Source: Clostridia bacterium (GTDB taxonomy: Bacteria; Bacillota; Clostridia; Oscillospirales; CAG-272). From it: DNA of 64,000 nt. Position numbers and translations under genes: made by a program. Positions 14,305 to 22,816 of the stretch are shown here, piece by piece (position 1 is the first letter of the stretch; every line of letters begins with the position of its first letter). The notes beneath the pieces are model-generated. The model was given only the letters and a program-made list of their open reading frames with translations. It was not told where the DNA came from and made no database searches. Location of the stretch: positions 1 to 64,000 of the forward strand of contig JAFQPR010000062.1 in the NCBI GenBank assembly GCA_017411605.1. The letters are read 5' to 3'.

Positions 14305-14392
14305 TTATATCCTATTCAGTAAAAGCATTTAGTAAATAATTTTCTGCTCATATTTTTTGTTTTTGAAAATCTTTTTTATAGGAGAATTACAT

Positions 14393-16213
14393 ATGGCTAG
14401 AATATTCAGAGAAAGAAAATGCAATGCCGATCACGTTTTATCCTATGGCGATTTCAAGCTATATTCGGATATGGCAAGCACGGCATTCGTTCCCGATAAG
14501 GCAGAGCGCATTGTAAAGCGCGCAGAAGAGCATCTTGCGGTTACTGTGCCGATTTTACCCGCTACACTGTTTCTTGAATTCTTAAAAAATGGAAACAGGA
14601 GCAATTTTGAAAGCATTTGCTTCAAAAGACGCACCATGCTCCTTGATCTTGCTATTGCCGAGGCGCACGAAAGAAAGGGACGGTTCATTAACAAGCTCGT
14701 TGATATACTCTGGGCAACACTCGAAGAGTCTACTTGGGTACTGCCTGCGCATATGTCAAACTTCCCTACTCATAATGAGTTCGGTCTGCCTGCGGCATTT
14801 GGAGAAGGAAGGCTTCACGGTGTTGATATATTCTCTGCTCCGACCGCCGCAAATATCGCTTTGATATACGATCTCTTGCGTGAAGAACTTGACACGGTAT
14901 CCCCTGTTATCACAGAAAAGATAAAATACACACTTCGTGACAGAATAATCAAACCATACCTTAACTGCCAATTTTGGTGGACGGGAGAAAACGGCAGCAC
15001 TCCTAACAACTGGTGCCCCTGGAGTACTTCTAATATTCTCTTCGTTACAGCCGTAATAGAGGATGATCTTTATACCCGCAAAAGAGTTGTTTCAAAGGCT
15101 CTTCGCTCTCTTGACTGCTTCACCGCAGGATATCCCGATGACGGTGGCTGCGACGAGGGGCCAGGCTATTGGGGCGGCGCCGGCGCATCCTATTTCGATT
15201 GCCTTGAAATCCTTTACGATATGACCGGCGGAGATATCAACGTTTACGACCATCCTCTCGTTAAGGCTATAGGTGAATACATAGTTAAATTCAATATTGA
15301 CGGCGCCAGGCGCTTCATCAACTTTGCCGACTGCGCTCCAAGCTGTACGCACGACGGCGCGCTCATCAGACGTTTCGGTGAGAAGTGCGGCTCGGAAATG
15401 CTTGCCGCTTTTGGTGATACTATGAACGAGGTTGCTGATCTTAATATGCCGCGGGGCCATATTTACCGCGCGGTAAAGAATCTCATGACCGAGAAAAGGT
15501 GCGCAGATAAGATTACTGCAGATAAAAAGATATGGTTCCCCGATCTTAAGGTTATGATAGCGCGAGAAAGCTCAAATCCGAAGCGCGGTATGTTTGTTGC
15601 CATGAAGGGTGGAAACAATAACGAATCGCATAATCATAATGACGTCGGAAACGTGGTAGTTTACTATAACGGTAATCCCGTTTTAATTGATACGGGTGCA
15701 GGAAGATACACAAAAAAGACCTTCTCCGCGCAACGCTATGAGCTTTGGTTTATGCAGTCGCACTATCACAATCTGCCTACCTTTAACGGTATTGGTGAAA
15801 TGCAAGGCGCTGCCTATCGTTCTGCAGACGAGCTTTATGACAGTGAGAGCGGTGGAGTCACTATGCAACTCAAAAACGCATATCTGCCCGAGGCTGATAT
15901 AATATCATATAAGAGAAGCACAGTGCTCGAAGAAAACGGCACGGTGCATATCACAGATGATATCGAGCTTGGCTCGGAAAAAGATATTGATTTCAGATTC
16001 CTGACCTGCGCAGCACCTCAAATTACAAAAGACGGCTCGGTACTGCTCACCGAGGGAATAACAATGACCGCATCCCCCGCTCTTTCGATTGAGATTGAAG
16101 AGTTCCCCGCAGATGACCCCGGCATTGAAAACGCATGGAAATCAAAGGTGCTTTGGATGATACACTTCCGCACGAGAGCTGCAAAAGGAAAATTCGAATT
16201 CACCGTTAAATAA
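14393..16213 (+). CDS. Heparinase II/III-like polysaccharide lyase family protein
   Basis: This 606-residue protein starts at ATG 14393 after AGGAGAATTAC; an in-frame upstream TTG has no such site. The N-terminal half reads as an alpha/alpha toroid (PNNWCPWSTSNIL, DDGGCDEGPGYWGG). The C-terminal half has the heparinase II/III wording: NNNESHNHNDVGN (near 408-420), then NPVLIDTGAGRYT and a beta-sandwich. This family cleaves uronic-acid polysaccharides by beta-elimination, or carries related activity. No signal peptide is seen, so it probably acts inside the cell on imported oligosaccharides. It is followed, convergently, by an alpha-galactosidase gene. Confidence 0.82.
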   Translation: MARIFRERKCNADHVLSYGDFKLYSDMASTAFVPDKAERIVKRAEEHLAVTVPILPATLFLEFLKNGNRSNFESICFKRRTMLLDLAIAEAHERKGRFINKLVDILWATLEESTWVLPAHMSNFPTHNEFGLPAAFGEGRLHGVDIFSAPTAANIALIYDLLREELDTVSPVITEKIKYTLRDRIIKPYLNCQFWWTGENGSTPNNWCPWSTSNILFVTAVIEDDLYTRKRVVSKALRSLDCFTAGYPDDGGCDEGPGYWGGAGASYFDCLEILYDMTGGDINVYDHPLVKAIGEYIVKFNIDGARRFINFADCAPSCTHDGALIRRFGEKCGSEMLAAFGDTMNEVADLNMPRGHIYRAVKNLMTEKRCADKITADKKIWFPDLKVMIARESSNPKRGMFVAMKGGNNNESHNHNDVGNVVVYYNGNPVLIDTGAGRYTKKTFSAQRYELWFMQSHYHNLPTFNGIGEMQGAAYRSADELYDSESGGVTMQLKNAYLPEADIISYKRSTVLEENGTVHITDDIELGSEKDIDFRFLTCAAPQITKDGSVLLTEGITMTASPALSIEIEEFPADDPGIENAWKSKVLWMIHFRTRAAKGKFEFTVK

Positions 16214-16240
16214 TACTTTTATTAAGAATACATTTCAATA

Positions 16241-16289
16241 AAAAACGCCCTCAGTAAGACACATTTTAGTGCTTACATTGGGCGTTTTG
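16241..16289. terminator. Bidirectional terminator between convergent genes
   Basis: ACGCCC (16245-16250) pairs with GGGCGT (16280-16285), and GTAAG pairs with CTTAC inside. A or T runs lie on both sides, serving the lyase gene and the alpha-galactosidase gene. Confidence 0.75.
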
Positions 16290-16316
16290 CTATTATTTGT
16301 TTACATTCAGCCGATT

Positions 16317-18293
16317 TTAGTAGTTATAGAAATAAACAATTCCTTTGCGCTTTGGAAGAGAAACTGTCATTCCGCATTTAAGTTCATTTGATGAAATTAT
16401 CACGTTCTCTCCTGTTTCTCTATCTGTCAAAGTATAGGTTTTATCGTCATGAATACACGGCATTTTAAGAAGGAACGATTCCTCATCCGCCAAAACGTTG
16501 CGTATAACCTGAACAAATCCGCGATGCTCCTCGGGATTATCAAACTGCATTGCATACCAATCGTGAGCATCAACACGGCATTCGGTTATAGGATAGTAAT
16601 CTCCCGAGAGTTCAATCTCTGCCGCTTCACGCCATATTTCATCCATTTTGAGTCCTATCGCGTAATGCTCATCTGTATCGTCATAGGTATACATTGAGGT
16701 CAACGACGGTGCCATAGCGCAATGAAAATCGTATTCGTTTGCGGGCTTGTTTGTCCGAGAATAAGTACCGTCCTCGTTATCCCAACTCATATTGTGAGCA
16801 CGGAAATAAGGTATCCACTCAAACATTTCCCTGTGCTGCTTCTGCTTTATAGGATGGTTACCGTAGCCAACGTCAGTATAATGAAGCGTTACGGCGCGGC
16901 GCATAGACTCTAAATCGTTTCGTCTTCCGCCTGACGCGCAAGAATCGATCCAAAGCCCGGGATTTCTCAAAACGAGCGCGTCCCAATAAGCAAGATATCC
17001 AAGTGCGTGCTTATTTTCAAGCATACCTATTCTGTCACTTGCTTCGTGCTCTGCCCAAATAGGAGCGGGATCAAAGTTGAAGTCCTGTCTATATATCTTT
17101 ATATGAGAGCTCTTGATAATTCCATCAACGCGCTCAATAAGCCACGAGAGCGCCTCGGGATTGCCGAGATCAAGTAAAAGATTGTCATTCTCCAGACCTG
17201 CTTCGTTGTGACTTGCAAGGAGCCAATCACGATGCTCCGACTCAAGCTCCGTTCCGTGGCGAACACGCTCAGGCTCAAACCATACCATAAGCTGAACGTC
17301 ATTCTCCTCGCAAGCTATCCCAAGCGGACTCATACCGTTCGGGAAACGTGCGGGATCGGGATACCACGTGCCCGTTGTGTGCCACTCATAATCGCAAGGG
17401 TACCAGCCTGCGTCGATCCACCAAATATCGGGCTTCATTCCGCGGCGCACATACTCATTAAGCGCGTATATCTGATTTTTCTCACTCGCAGCCGTAAATT
17501 CCGGCTTTCCTTCGGCTTGAAAATAATGCAAGCAAAGCTTCGGTGGAACGGGTTTACCGTTCTCTCGTGGAAGAATGTGGTCAAAATACCACGCTCTCCA
17601 AAGGTTTATGCCTCGATAAGGCGCGCCTTCGTTACTGTAAACCATAATATTGAGGCGCGGTGTTCTGAAGCTCTCACCGCTATGAAGAACCGTGTTGCAC
17701 CTCTTCTGACCGCACAGGAAAGATACTCCGTTTTCGGTCGGCTCAACCTCGGCTATCCAACGCGTAGGCCATCCTATAGCAATACGAACCTCTCTATCCT
17801 CGCCGTGAAGAGTCATATATGGAAACGCGCCTTGACAAGACGTACCGCTCGTTGGAGATAGGGTGATTTTCTTATCTACGGAATCACAGAAGAAATGATA
17901 TCCGTCAGGCTTACAAGTGTCTCCGTTGCCGTGCTCGAGAACGGGAGAAGAACATATTATCTCTCCTCCTATACGTACGTCGCTTATTATCTCGGTGTCA
18001 GAATCGCCATTATTTGTGATATAGACTACCCACTCTGTTACGGGATAATCTCTATATTCAAGATACTCCGCGCGTATATTAAGACCGTTCTTATCAGTTC
18101 CCTCAATTATATACTGAACAGTATTTGCAGTAAGAATCCGGTAATTTACGGTCGGAGAAAACTCCTCGGGGATTCCCTTCACCGTTCTGCTACCTATCTT
18201 AAATGTTAAAGGAACATCTTTAGGTGACTTGTATTTTAAAATATCCGGTATAAGCGCCATATCACAGGCTTTTGTTTTATTTGCAGATCTCAT
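16317..18293 (-). CDS. GH36 alpha-galactosidase (melibiase)
   Basis: This 658-residue protein has an N-terminal beta-sandwich (about 1-255) and a TIM-barrel catalytic domain. Key segments are WWIDAGWYP (near 291), LMVWFEPERV, YRQDFNFDP with the presumed nucleophile D404, and WIDSCASGGRRNDLES with the presumed acid/base D460. GH36 enzymes release terminal alpha-galactose from raffinose-type sugars, galactomannan or glycans. No signal peptide is present, so the enzyme is likely cytoplasmic. Length is slightly under the usual 700-740. It is transcribed convergently to the heparinase-like gene. Confidence 0.92.
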   Translation of the reverse strand: MRSANKTKACDMALIPDILKYKSPKDVPLTFKIGSRTVKGIPEEFSPTVNYRILTANTVQYIIEGTDKNGLNIRAEYLEYRDYPVTEWVVYITNNGDSDTEIISDVRIGGEIICSSPVLEHGNGDTCKPDGYHFFCDSVDKKITLSPTSGTSCQGAFPYMTLHGEDREVRIAIGWPTRWIAEVEPTENGVSFLCGQKRCNTVLHSGESFRTPRLNIMVYSNEGAPYRGINLWRAWYFDHILPRENGKPVPPKLCLHYFQAEGKPEFTAASEKNQIYALNEYVRRGMKPDIWWIDAGWYPCDYEWHTTGTWYPDPARFPNGMSPLGIACEENDVQLMVWFEPERVRHGTELESEHRDWLLASHNEAGLENDNLLLDLGNPEALSWLIERVDGIIKSSHIKIYRQDFNFDPAPIWAEHEASDRIGMLENKHALGYLAYWDALVLRNPGLWIDSCASGGRRNDLESMRRAVTLHYTDVGYGNHPIKQKQHREMFEWIPYFRAHNMSWDNEDGTYSRTNKPANEYDFHCAMAPSLTSMYTYDDTDEHYAIGLKMDEIWREAAEIELSGDYYPITECRVDAHDWYAMQFDNPEEHRGFVQVIRNVLADEESFLLKMPCIHDDKTYTLTDRETGENVIISSNELKCGMTVSLPKRKGIVYFYNY

Positions 18294-18420
18294 CTTTTAT
18301 TCCTCAAAATTTATATTATAAAGAATATTTAAACTCATACGCATTATTGTAACATATTATCTCGCATTTTTCTATTATTTTTTCACCAAAAAACATTGTA
18401 TTTTCATCACACATTTCTTT

Positions 18421-18465
18421 TTGACTATATAATCAATACATCTTTTTTTGACTATATAATCAATA
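18421..18465. repeat. Two tandem copies of an 18-base sequence upstream of DUF1292 gene
   Basis: TTGACTATATAATCAATA occurs at 18421-18438 and 18448-18465 (period 27), each preceded by a T run. Each copy contains TTGAC and TATAAT fragments, but too close together to be one promoter. They lie 5 bases before the -35 of the DUF1292 promoter and about 130 bp from the alpha-galactosidase start. They may be paired regulator sites. Confidence 0.6.
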
Positions 18466-18470
18466 ATCCC

Positions 18471-18499
18471 TTGAATTGTAAACGCTCTTATGCTATAAT
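18471..18499 (+). promoter_or_regulatory. Promoter of the DUF1292 gene
   Basis: TTGAAT (18471-18476), 17-base spacer, TATAAT (18494-18499). Confidence 0.8.
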
Positions 18500-18530
18500 T
18501 ATTTAAAAACTTTTTTAAAGGAGAATAAAA

Positions 18531-18863
18531 ATGGAAAATAAGCCTTATGAAATAGAGCCTATCGACGAGTCGGAATTTGCAGATGAGGGCGACGATATAG
18601 TTACTCTTCACAATGCAAACGGAGAAGAAATCGATTTTATTGAAATTGCGGGCATCGCCCATAAGGGTGAATTCTATGCTATACTTCAGCCCGTAGAGCT
18701 GCTTCCCGGAATGGCTGAGGATGAAGCTATCGTATTCCACGTTGCAAGAACCGAGTCCGGTGAGGATAAGTTCGAGGTCGTTCTTGACGACGATATAATC
18801 AATGCGGTATTTGAAAAGTACAACGAGCTGCTCGACAATATCGAAGATTCCGATGAAGAATAA
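18531..18863 (+). CDS. DUF1292 family protein
   Basis: This 110-residue very acidic protein fits the DUF1292 (YrzB-like) wording: DIVTLHNANGEEIDFIEIA then GEFYAILQPVE and EAIVFHVARTE. These small proteins are widespread in Bacillota, often near RNA or cell-division genes, and have no established function. ATG 18531 follows AAAGGAGAA. Here it stands alone with its own promoter between two sugar-degrading genes, and no functional link is evident. Confidence 0.85.
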   Translation: MENKPYEIEPIDESEFADEGDDIVTLHNANGEEIDFIEIAGIAHKGEFYAILQPVELLPGMAEDEAIVFHVARTESGEDKFEVVLDDDIINAVFEKYNELLDNIEDSDEE

Positions 18864-18952
18864 TTTTTTGTAAAAACTCGTCAAAAATTGTATAAAACAA
18901 ACATTTGCACCATAATGGTACACTATTTGCTTGAAATATTGAGGATAAGAAT

Positions 18953-20416
18953 ATGGTAACGTTAAAAATTAACACAAAGGCAAAGCATACTATATCACCC
19001 TACCTTTATATGCAGTTTATGGAGCCGCTGGGAGTTGCAGACAGCTCGGTTGACGCCGCATGGGATTTTGTTGAAAACGAATGGTTTCCCGAAGTAATAG
19101 ATAAGGTGCGCGAACTATCTCCGACTATGATACGTTTTGGCGGTTGCTTCGCATCATACTATCACTGGAGAGAAGCTATTGGAGATTACAAAAAGCGAAC
19201 GCCGATGATAAATTATGCGTGGAGCGGTTTATATCATAACAGAGTCGGAACGCACGAGTATATCGACTTTTGCAGGAAAATAGGAGCCGAGCCGTTTATA
19301 GTTGCGAACATGGAGTCCGAGGGAATAAAATTCTGGCAGACTCCCAAGAATGATACCGTAAGAATGGGTACTGACGATGAAGCTGCAGCTTGGGTGGATT
19401 ATTGCAACAATCCCGATAATAAGGAACGCATATCCAATGGCGCGAAGCAGCCTTTCTCTGTAAAGTATTGGCAAATAGGAAACGAAACATCATACGCTAC
19501 CGTCAGCCACAGGGATAACACCAGACACTGTGGTTTTACAGCAGAAGCTTGCCTCGAAGCGACACAACGATTTGCCGCTGCCATGAGGAAAGCCGACCCC
19601 ACAATAAAGATTATCGGATGGGGTGATACGCACAGACCGCATGATGGCAAGAACTGGTGCGAGGTAATGAGCCACGCGGAAGGGATAGACATACTTGCCT
19701 TTCACCACCACTTCGGTTCGGGACTTCCCGATTCACCTCTTACGGGTACAGACTATAGACGTGATGCCGAAAAGACCTGGCTTCATCTTATGAACGCTCA
19801 TAAATCTCTTGACACGCAAATTTTAAAAATGAAAGAGTTTTGCGGCTCGAAGCGCCTTGCCATGACCGAAGGGCATTTCTCTCTCCCCGGCAGAAACCGA
19901 AACGAAGTTCTCTCTTCGTGGGGCGCCGGAGTTTCTTACGCAAGATGCCATAACGTTCTTATGCGTCACAGCGATAAGCTTGACATTGCGACACTTGCCG
20001 ATTTCTTTGGAAACGTCTGGCAGGTGAATGCTCTTATGATACCTACTCCCATAAGAGCGGGAATACCTTATCTTCAGCCCGTCGGACACGTGATGAAGCT
20101 CTTCCGCGCTCACCAAGGTGAAAACTTTGTTGACGTAACGGGAGGCGGTTCGCTTGACGTTACCGCAAGCAGAACAGATAATAAAATTTTCTTGCACGTA
20201 GCAAATACGGATATGCTTTACGGAGAAGATATCGAGTTTGACCTAGGAGGGAAAAAGATTGCAAGTGTCAAGACATATTATATCTCAGAGCATCCTGAAG
20301 TTGAGATCACTCCATGCAACACGGACGTATTTAACGTTAAGGAAACGGAAACCTTTGATAACCGTATAAGCATTCCCCCAGCTGCAGTTGCGGCAGTTGA
20401 GATCACGTTAGCATAA
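18953..20416 (+). CDS. GH51-like glycosidase (alpha-L-arabinofuranosidase-like)
   Basis: This 487-residue protein opens with ISPYLYMQFMEPLG, the GH51 type 'I.p.iYGqF.EHlG' segment. It has MIRFGGCFASYYHW and then VKYWQIGNETS with the presumed acid/base E178. RLAMTEGHFS carries the presumed nucleophile E306. A C-terminal beta-sandwich (about 395-487) completes the layout. GH51 enzymes remove arabinofuranose from plant polysaccharides. No signal peptide is seen, so it is likely cytoplasmic. MEPLG instead of the common EHLG and the GNET motif suggest a diverged subfamily, so substrate is uncertain. The start ATG 18953 has AGGATAAG upstream. Confidence 0.78.
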   Translation: MVTLKINTKAKHTISPYLYMQFMEPLGVADSSVDAAWDFVENEWFPEVIDKVRELSPTMIRFGGCFASYYHWREAIGDYKKRTPMINYAWSGLYHNRVGTHEYIDFCRKIGAEPFIVANMESEGIKFWQTPKNDTVRMGTDDEAAAWVDYCNNPDNKERISNGAKQPFSVKYWQIGNETSYATVSHRDNTRHCGFTAEACLEATQRFAAAMRKADPTIKIIGWGDTHRPHDGKNWCEVMSHAEGIDILAFHHHFGSGLPDSPLTGTDYRRDAEKTWLHLMNAHKSLDTQILKMKEFCGSKRLAMTEGHFSLPGRNRNEVLSSWGAGVSYARCHNVLMRHSDKLDIATLADFFGNVWQVNALMIPTPIRAGIPYLQPVGHVMKLFRAHQGENFVDVTGGGSLDVTASRTDNKIFLHVANTDMLYGEDIEFDLGGKKIASVKTYYISEHPEVEITPCNTDVFNVKETETFDNRISIPPAAVAAVEITLA

Positions 20417-20465
20417 TGTTTTTACAATCGGTTTAAAAAGGCAACCAACAAACTACATATAAAAA

Positions 20466-20508
20466 CAAAACGCAGAGCCCGGATTTTCATCTACGCTCTG
20501 CGTTTTTT
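20466..20508. terminator. Bidirectional terminator
   Basis: ACGCAGAGC (about 20470-20478) pairs with GCTCTGCGT (20495-20503), flanked by A and T runs. It serves the GH51-like gene and metA from the other side. Confidence 0.8.
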
Positions 20509-20529
20509 GTCGTATTTTCAAATAATTAT

Positions 20530-21462
20530 TTACTTTTTACTCTCTTTTGCTACTGAACTTATGTCATAAGGGGTCGTTTGATATACGAAATAATTGAGCC
20601 AGTTTGAGAACAAAAGATTCGCGTGAGCGCGCCATGATACTCTCGGCGGCTGACTCGGATCGTCATTCGGGAAGTAGTTTTTCGGTATAGAAATCGGCTT
20701 ACCGAGTCCTACGTCGCGAACGTACTCATTCTTTAAGGTTTCGGCATCGTATTCACTGTGACCTGTGATAAATATCTGACGTCCCCCCTTACTTCTCACG
20801 GCATATACGCCGCACTCCTCGGAGGATGCGAGTATCTCAAGCCTATCAACCTTTTCGATATCCTCTCTGTTAATCGTCGTATGCCTTGACTGCGGCACCA
20901 TAAACACATCGTCAAATCCGCGAAAAAGAATGGATTTACGGTACTCAACAGTATGAGGGAATACGCCAAAGAGCTTCTCGGACAGGGCGTGCTTCTTTAT
21001 ACCGTAATGATAGTAAAGTCCAGCCTGAGCGCCCCAGCAAATATGCAAGGTCGAATGCGCGTGTGTCTTTGACCACTCCATTATATCGCAAAGCTCTTTC
21101 CAATACTCAACGTCCTCAAATTCAAGATGCTCAACAGGAGCTCCTGTGATTATAAGTCCATCGTAATAGTTCTCTTTGATCTCATCAAAGGTCTTATAAA
21201 ACGCGAGCAAATGATCCTCGGATACGTTTTTAGCCTTATGGCTCATAGTATGAATGAGCTCAAGCTCAACCTGAAGAGGTGAATTACCGAGCAAGCGGGT
21301 AAACTGAGTTTCTGTTGCGATCTTCGTCGGCATAAGGTTGAGAAGCAATATTTTAAGAGGTCTTATATCCTGCGTTATTGCTCTCTTCTCCGTCATAACG
21401 AAGATATTTTCATCTGCCAAGGTTTTTACGGCAGGCAGATCGTTTGGAATTTTTATTGGCAT
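20530..21462 (-). CDS. metAA: Homoserine O-acetyltransferase, MetA family
   Basis: This 310-residue protein is a full-length MetA. The nucleophile C142 is in HICWGAQ and the H235/E237 pair is in ITGHSEYD. The specificity residue at position 111 is Glu ([10 protein letters not shown]). In Bacillus cereus MetA this Glu gives acetyl-CoA use, whereas Escherichia coli has Gly111 and uses succinyl-CoA. The predicted reaction is therefore homoserine plus acetyl-CoA to O-acetylhomoserine. The gene follows metY by 15 bases on the same strand, so product and next enzyme match in one operon. Confidence 0.93.
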   Translation of the reverse strand: MPIKIPNDLPAVKTLADENIFVMTEKRAITQDIRPLKILLLNLMPTKIATETQFTRLLGNSPLQVELELIHTMSHKAKNVSEDHLLAFYKTFDEIKENYYDGLIITGAPVEHLEFEDVEYWKELCDIMEWSKTHAHSTLHICWGAQAGLYYHYGIKKHALSEKLFGVFPHTVEYRKSILFRGFDDVFMVPQSRHTTINREDIEKVDRLEILASSEECGVYAVRSKGGRQIFITGHSEYDAETLKNEYVRDVGLGKPISIPKNYFPNDDPSQPPRVSWRAHANLLFSNWLNYFVYQTTPYDISSVAKESKK

Positions 21463-21477
21463 TAAGCGTTTCCTACC

Positions 21478-22761
21478 TTATACGTTTTTAAGTGCCTGCT
21501 CGATATCCGCAATAAGATCGAGATAGCTCTCGATACCGCAAGAAAGACGAACAAGATCGGACGGTACTCCCGCAGCAGCAAGCTCCTCTTCGCTCATCTG
21601 CCTATGGGTTGAGCTTGCGGGGTGAAGACAGCACGAGCGCGCATCGGCAACGTGAGTTTCGATTGCAGCTATCTTAAGCGCCTTCATAAACTTCTCCGCT
21701 GCGGCTCTTCCGCCCTTTATACCGAAGCTTACTACACCGCAGGTGCCGTTCGGCATATACTTCTGCGTCAGCGGATAATACTTATTTGACTTGAGCGCAG
21801 GATAATTTACCCAGGATATTTTCTCGTGAGCCTCGAGAAATTCGGCAACCTTCGTTGCATTAAGGCAGTGCCTTTCCATTCTTACGTGAAGGCTTTCAAG
21901 CCCGAGGTTCAAAAGATATGCGCTCTGGGGTGCGGGTGTGCTTCCAAAGTCACGCATAAGCTGAGCCGTTGCCTTATAAATAAAGGCTCCTTCTTTGCCG
22001 AATTTTTCAGCGTAGGTTATTCCGTGGTAGCTATCGTCGGGCGTACATAATCCCGGGAATTTTTCGGCGTGAGCCATCCAATCGAATTTACCCGAGTCAA
22101 CAATGCATCCGCCAACGGCAGAGCCGTGACCATCCATATACTTGGTCGTTGAATGAGTTACGATATCCGCGCCGAACTCAAATGGGCGGCAGTTTACGGG
22201 AGTTGCGAAGGTATTATCGATGATAAGAGGAATACCGTTTTTATGAGCGACACGCGCGAATTTCTCTATATCGAGAACCGTAAGCGCGGGATTTGCAATG
22301 GTTTCTCCAAAGAGCGCCTTAGTATTGGGACGTATAGCCGCCTCAAGCTCCTCTTCGGTGCAATCGGGATCAACGAAGGTAAAATCTATGCCCATTTTCT
22401 TCATCGTTACGGCAAATAGATTATACGTTCCGCCATAGATACTCGTTGAGGAAACGACGTGATCTCCTGCATTCGCGATATTGAATACCGCGAAAAAGTT
22501 TGCAGCCTGACCCGAGGAAAGGAGCATCGCAGCGGTACCGCCCTCAAGAGCGCATATCTTAGCCGCAACCGCATCGCAGGTAGGATTCTGAAGTCTTGAA
22601 TAGAAGTATCCCGATGCCTCAAGATCAAAGAGCTTTCCCATATCCTCGCTGGTAGCATATTTAAAAGTAGTACTTTGAATGATAGGTATCTGACGGGGTT
22701 CTCCGTTCGCGGGAGTATAACCCGCCTGAACACATTTTGTTTCAATTTCGTAGTTTTTCAT
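21478..22761 (-). CDS. metY: O-acetylhomoserine aminocarboxypropyltransferase (sulfhydrylase)
   Basis: This 427-residue PLP enzyme of the Cys/Met metabolism family has the Schiff-base lysine K207 in THSTTKYMDGHG. It also shows the SSGQAAN phosphate-site segment and the long C-terminal SCGIESYLDLIADIE ending of the OAH sulfhydrylase group (about 425-430 residues). It converts O-acetylhomoserine and sulfide to homocysteine. The start is placed at the ATG at 22761 (MKNYEIETKC); the longer frame from 22803 runs through a hairpin. metAA follows, so the pair covers direct sulfhydrylation. Confidence 0.93.
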   Translation of the reverse strand: MKNYEIETKCVQAGYTPANGEPRQIPIIQSTTFKYATSEDMGKLFDLEASGYFYSRLQNPTCDAVAAKICALEGGTAAMLLSSGQAANFFAVFNIANAGDHVVSSTSIYGGTYNLFAVTMKKMGIDFTFVDPDCTEEELEAAIRPNTKALFGETIANPALTVLDIEKFARVAHKNGIPLIIDNTFATPVNCRPFEFGADIVTHSTTKYMDGHGSAVGGCIVDSGKFDWMAHAEKFPGLCTPDDSYHGITYAEKFGKEGAFIYKATAQLMRDFGSTPAPQSAYLLNLGLESLHVRMERHCLNATKVAEFLEAHEKISWVNYPALKSNKYYPLTQKYMPNGTCGVVSFGIKGGRAAAEKFMKALKIAAIETHVADARSCCLHPASSTHRQMSEEELAAAGVPSDLVRLSCGIESYLDLIADIEQALKNV

Positions 22762-22778
22762 TTCTTTACACTTTCTAT

Positions 22779-22801
22779 GCGGGGTGAAGATCACCCCGCA
22801 C
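22779..22801 (-). promoter_or_regulatory. Perfect hairpin before metY
   Basis: TGCGGGGTGA and TCACCCCGCA form a perfect 10 bp stem with a 3-base loop, 17 bases before the metY start. There is no U-tract, so it is not a standard terminator. It may block or stabilise the mRNA from the upstream lipoprotein gene. No SAM riboswitch or T-box is visible. Confidence 0.5.
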
Positions 22802-22816
22802 ATAATAAAATTTAAA

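Noticed and set aside
22762..22816. SAM riboswitch or T-box for metY.
   Set aside because: The gap is under 60 bases and shows only a single simple hairpin.
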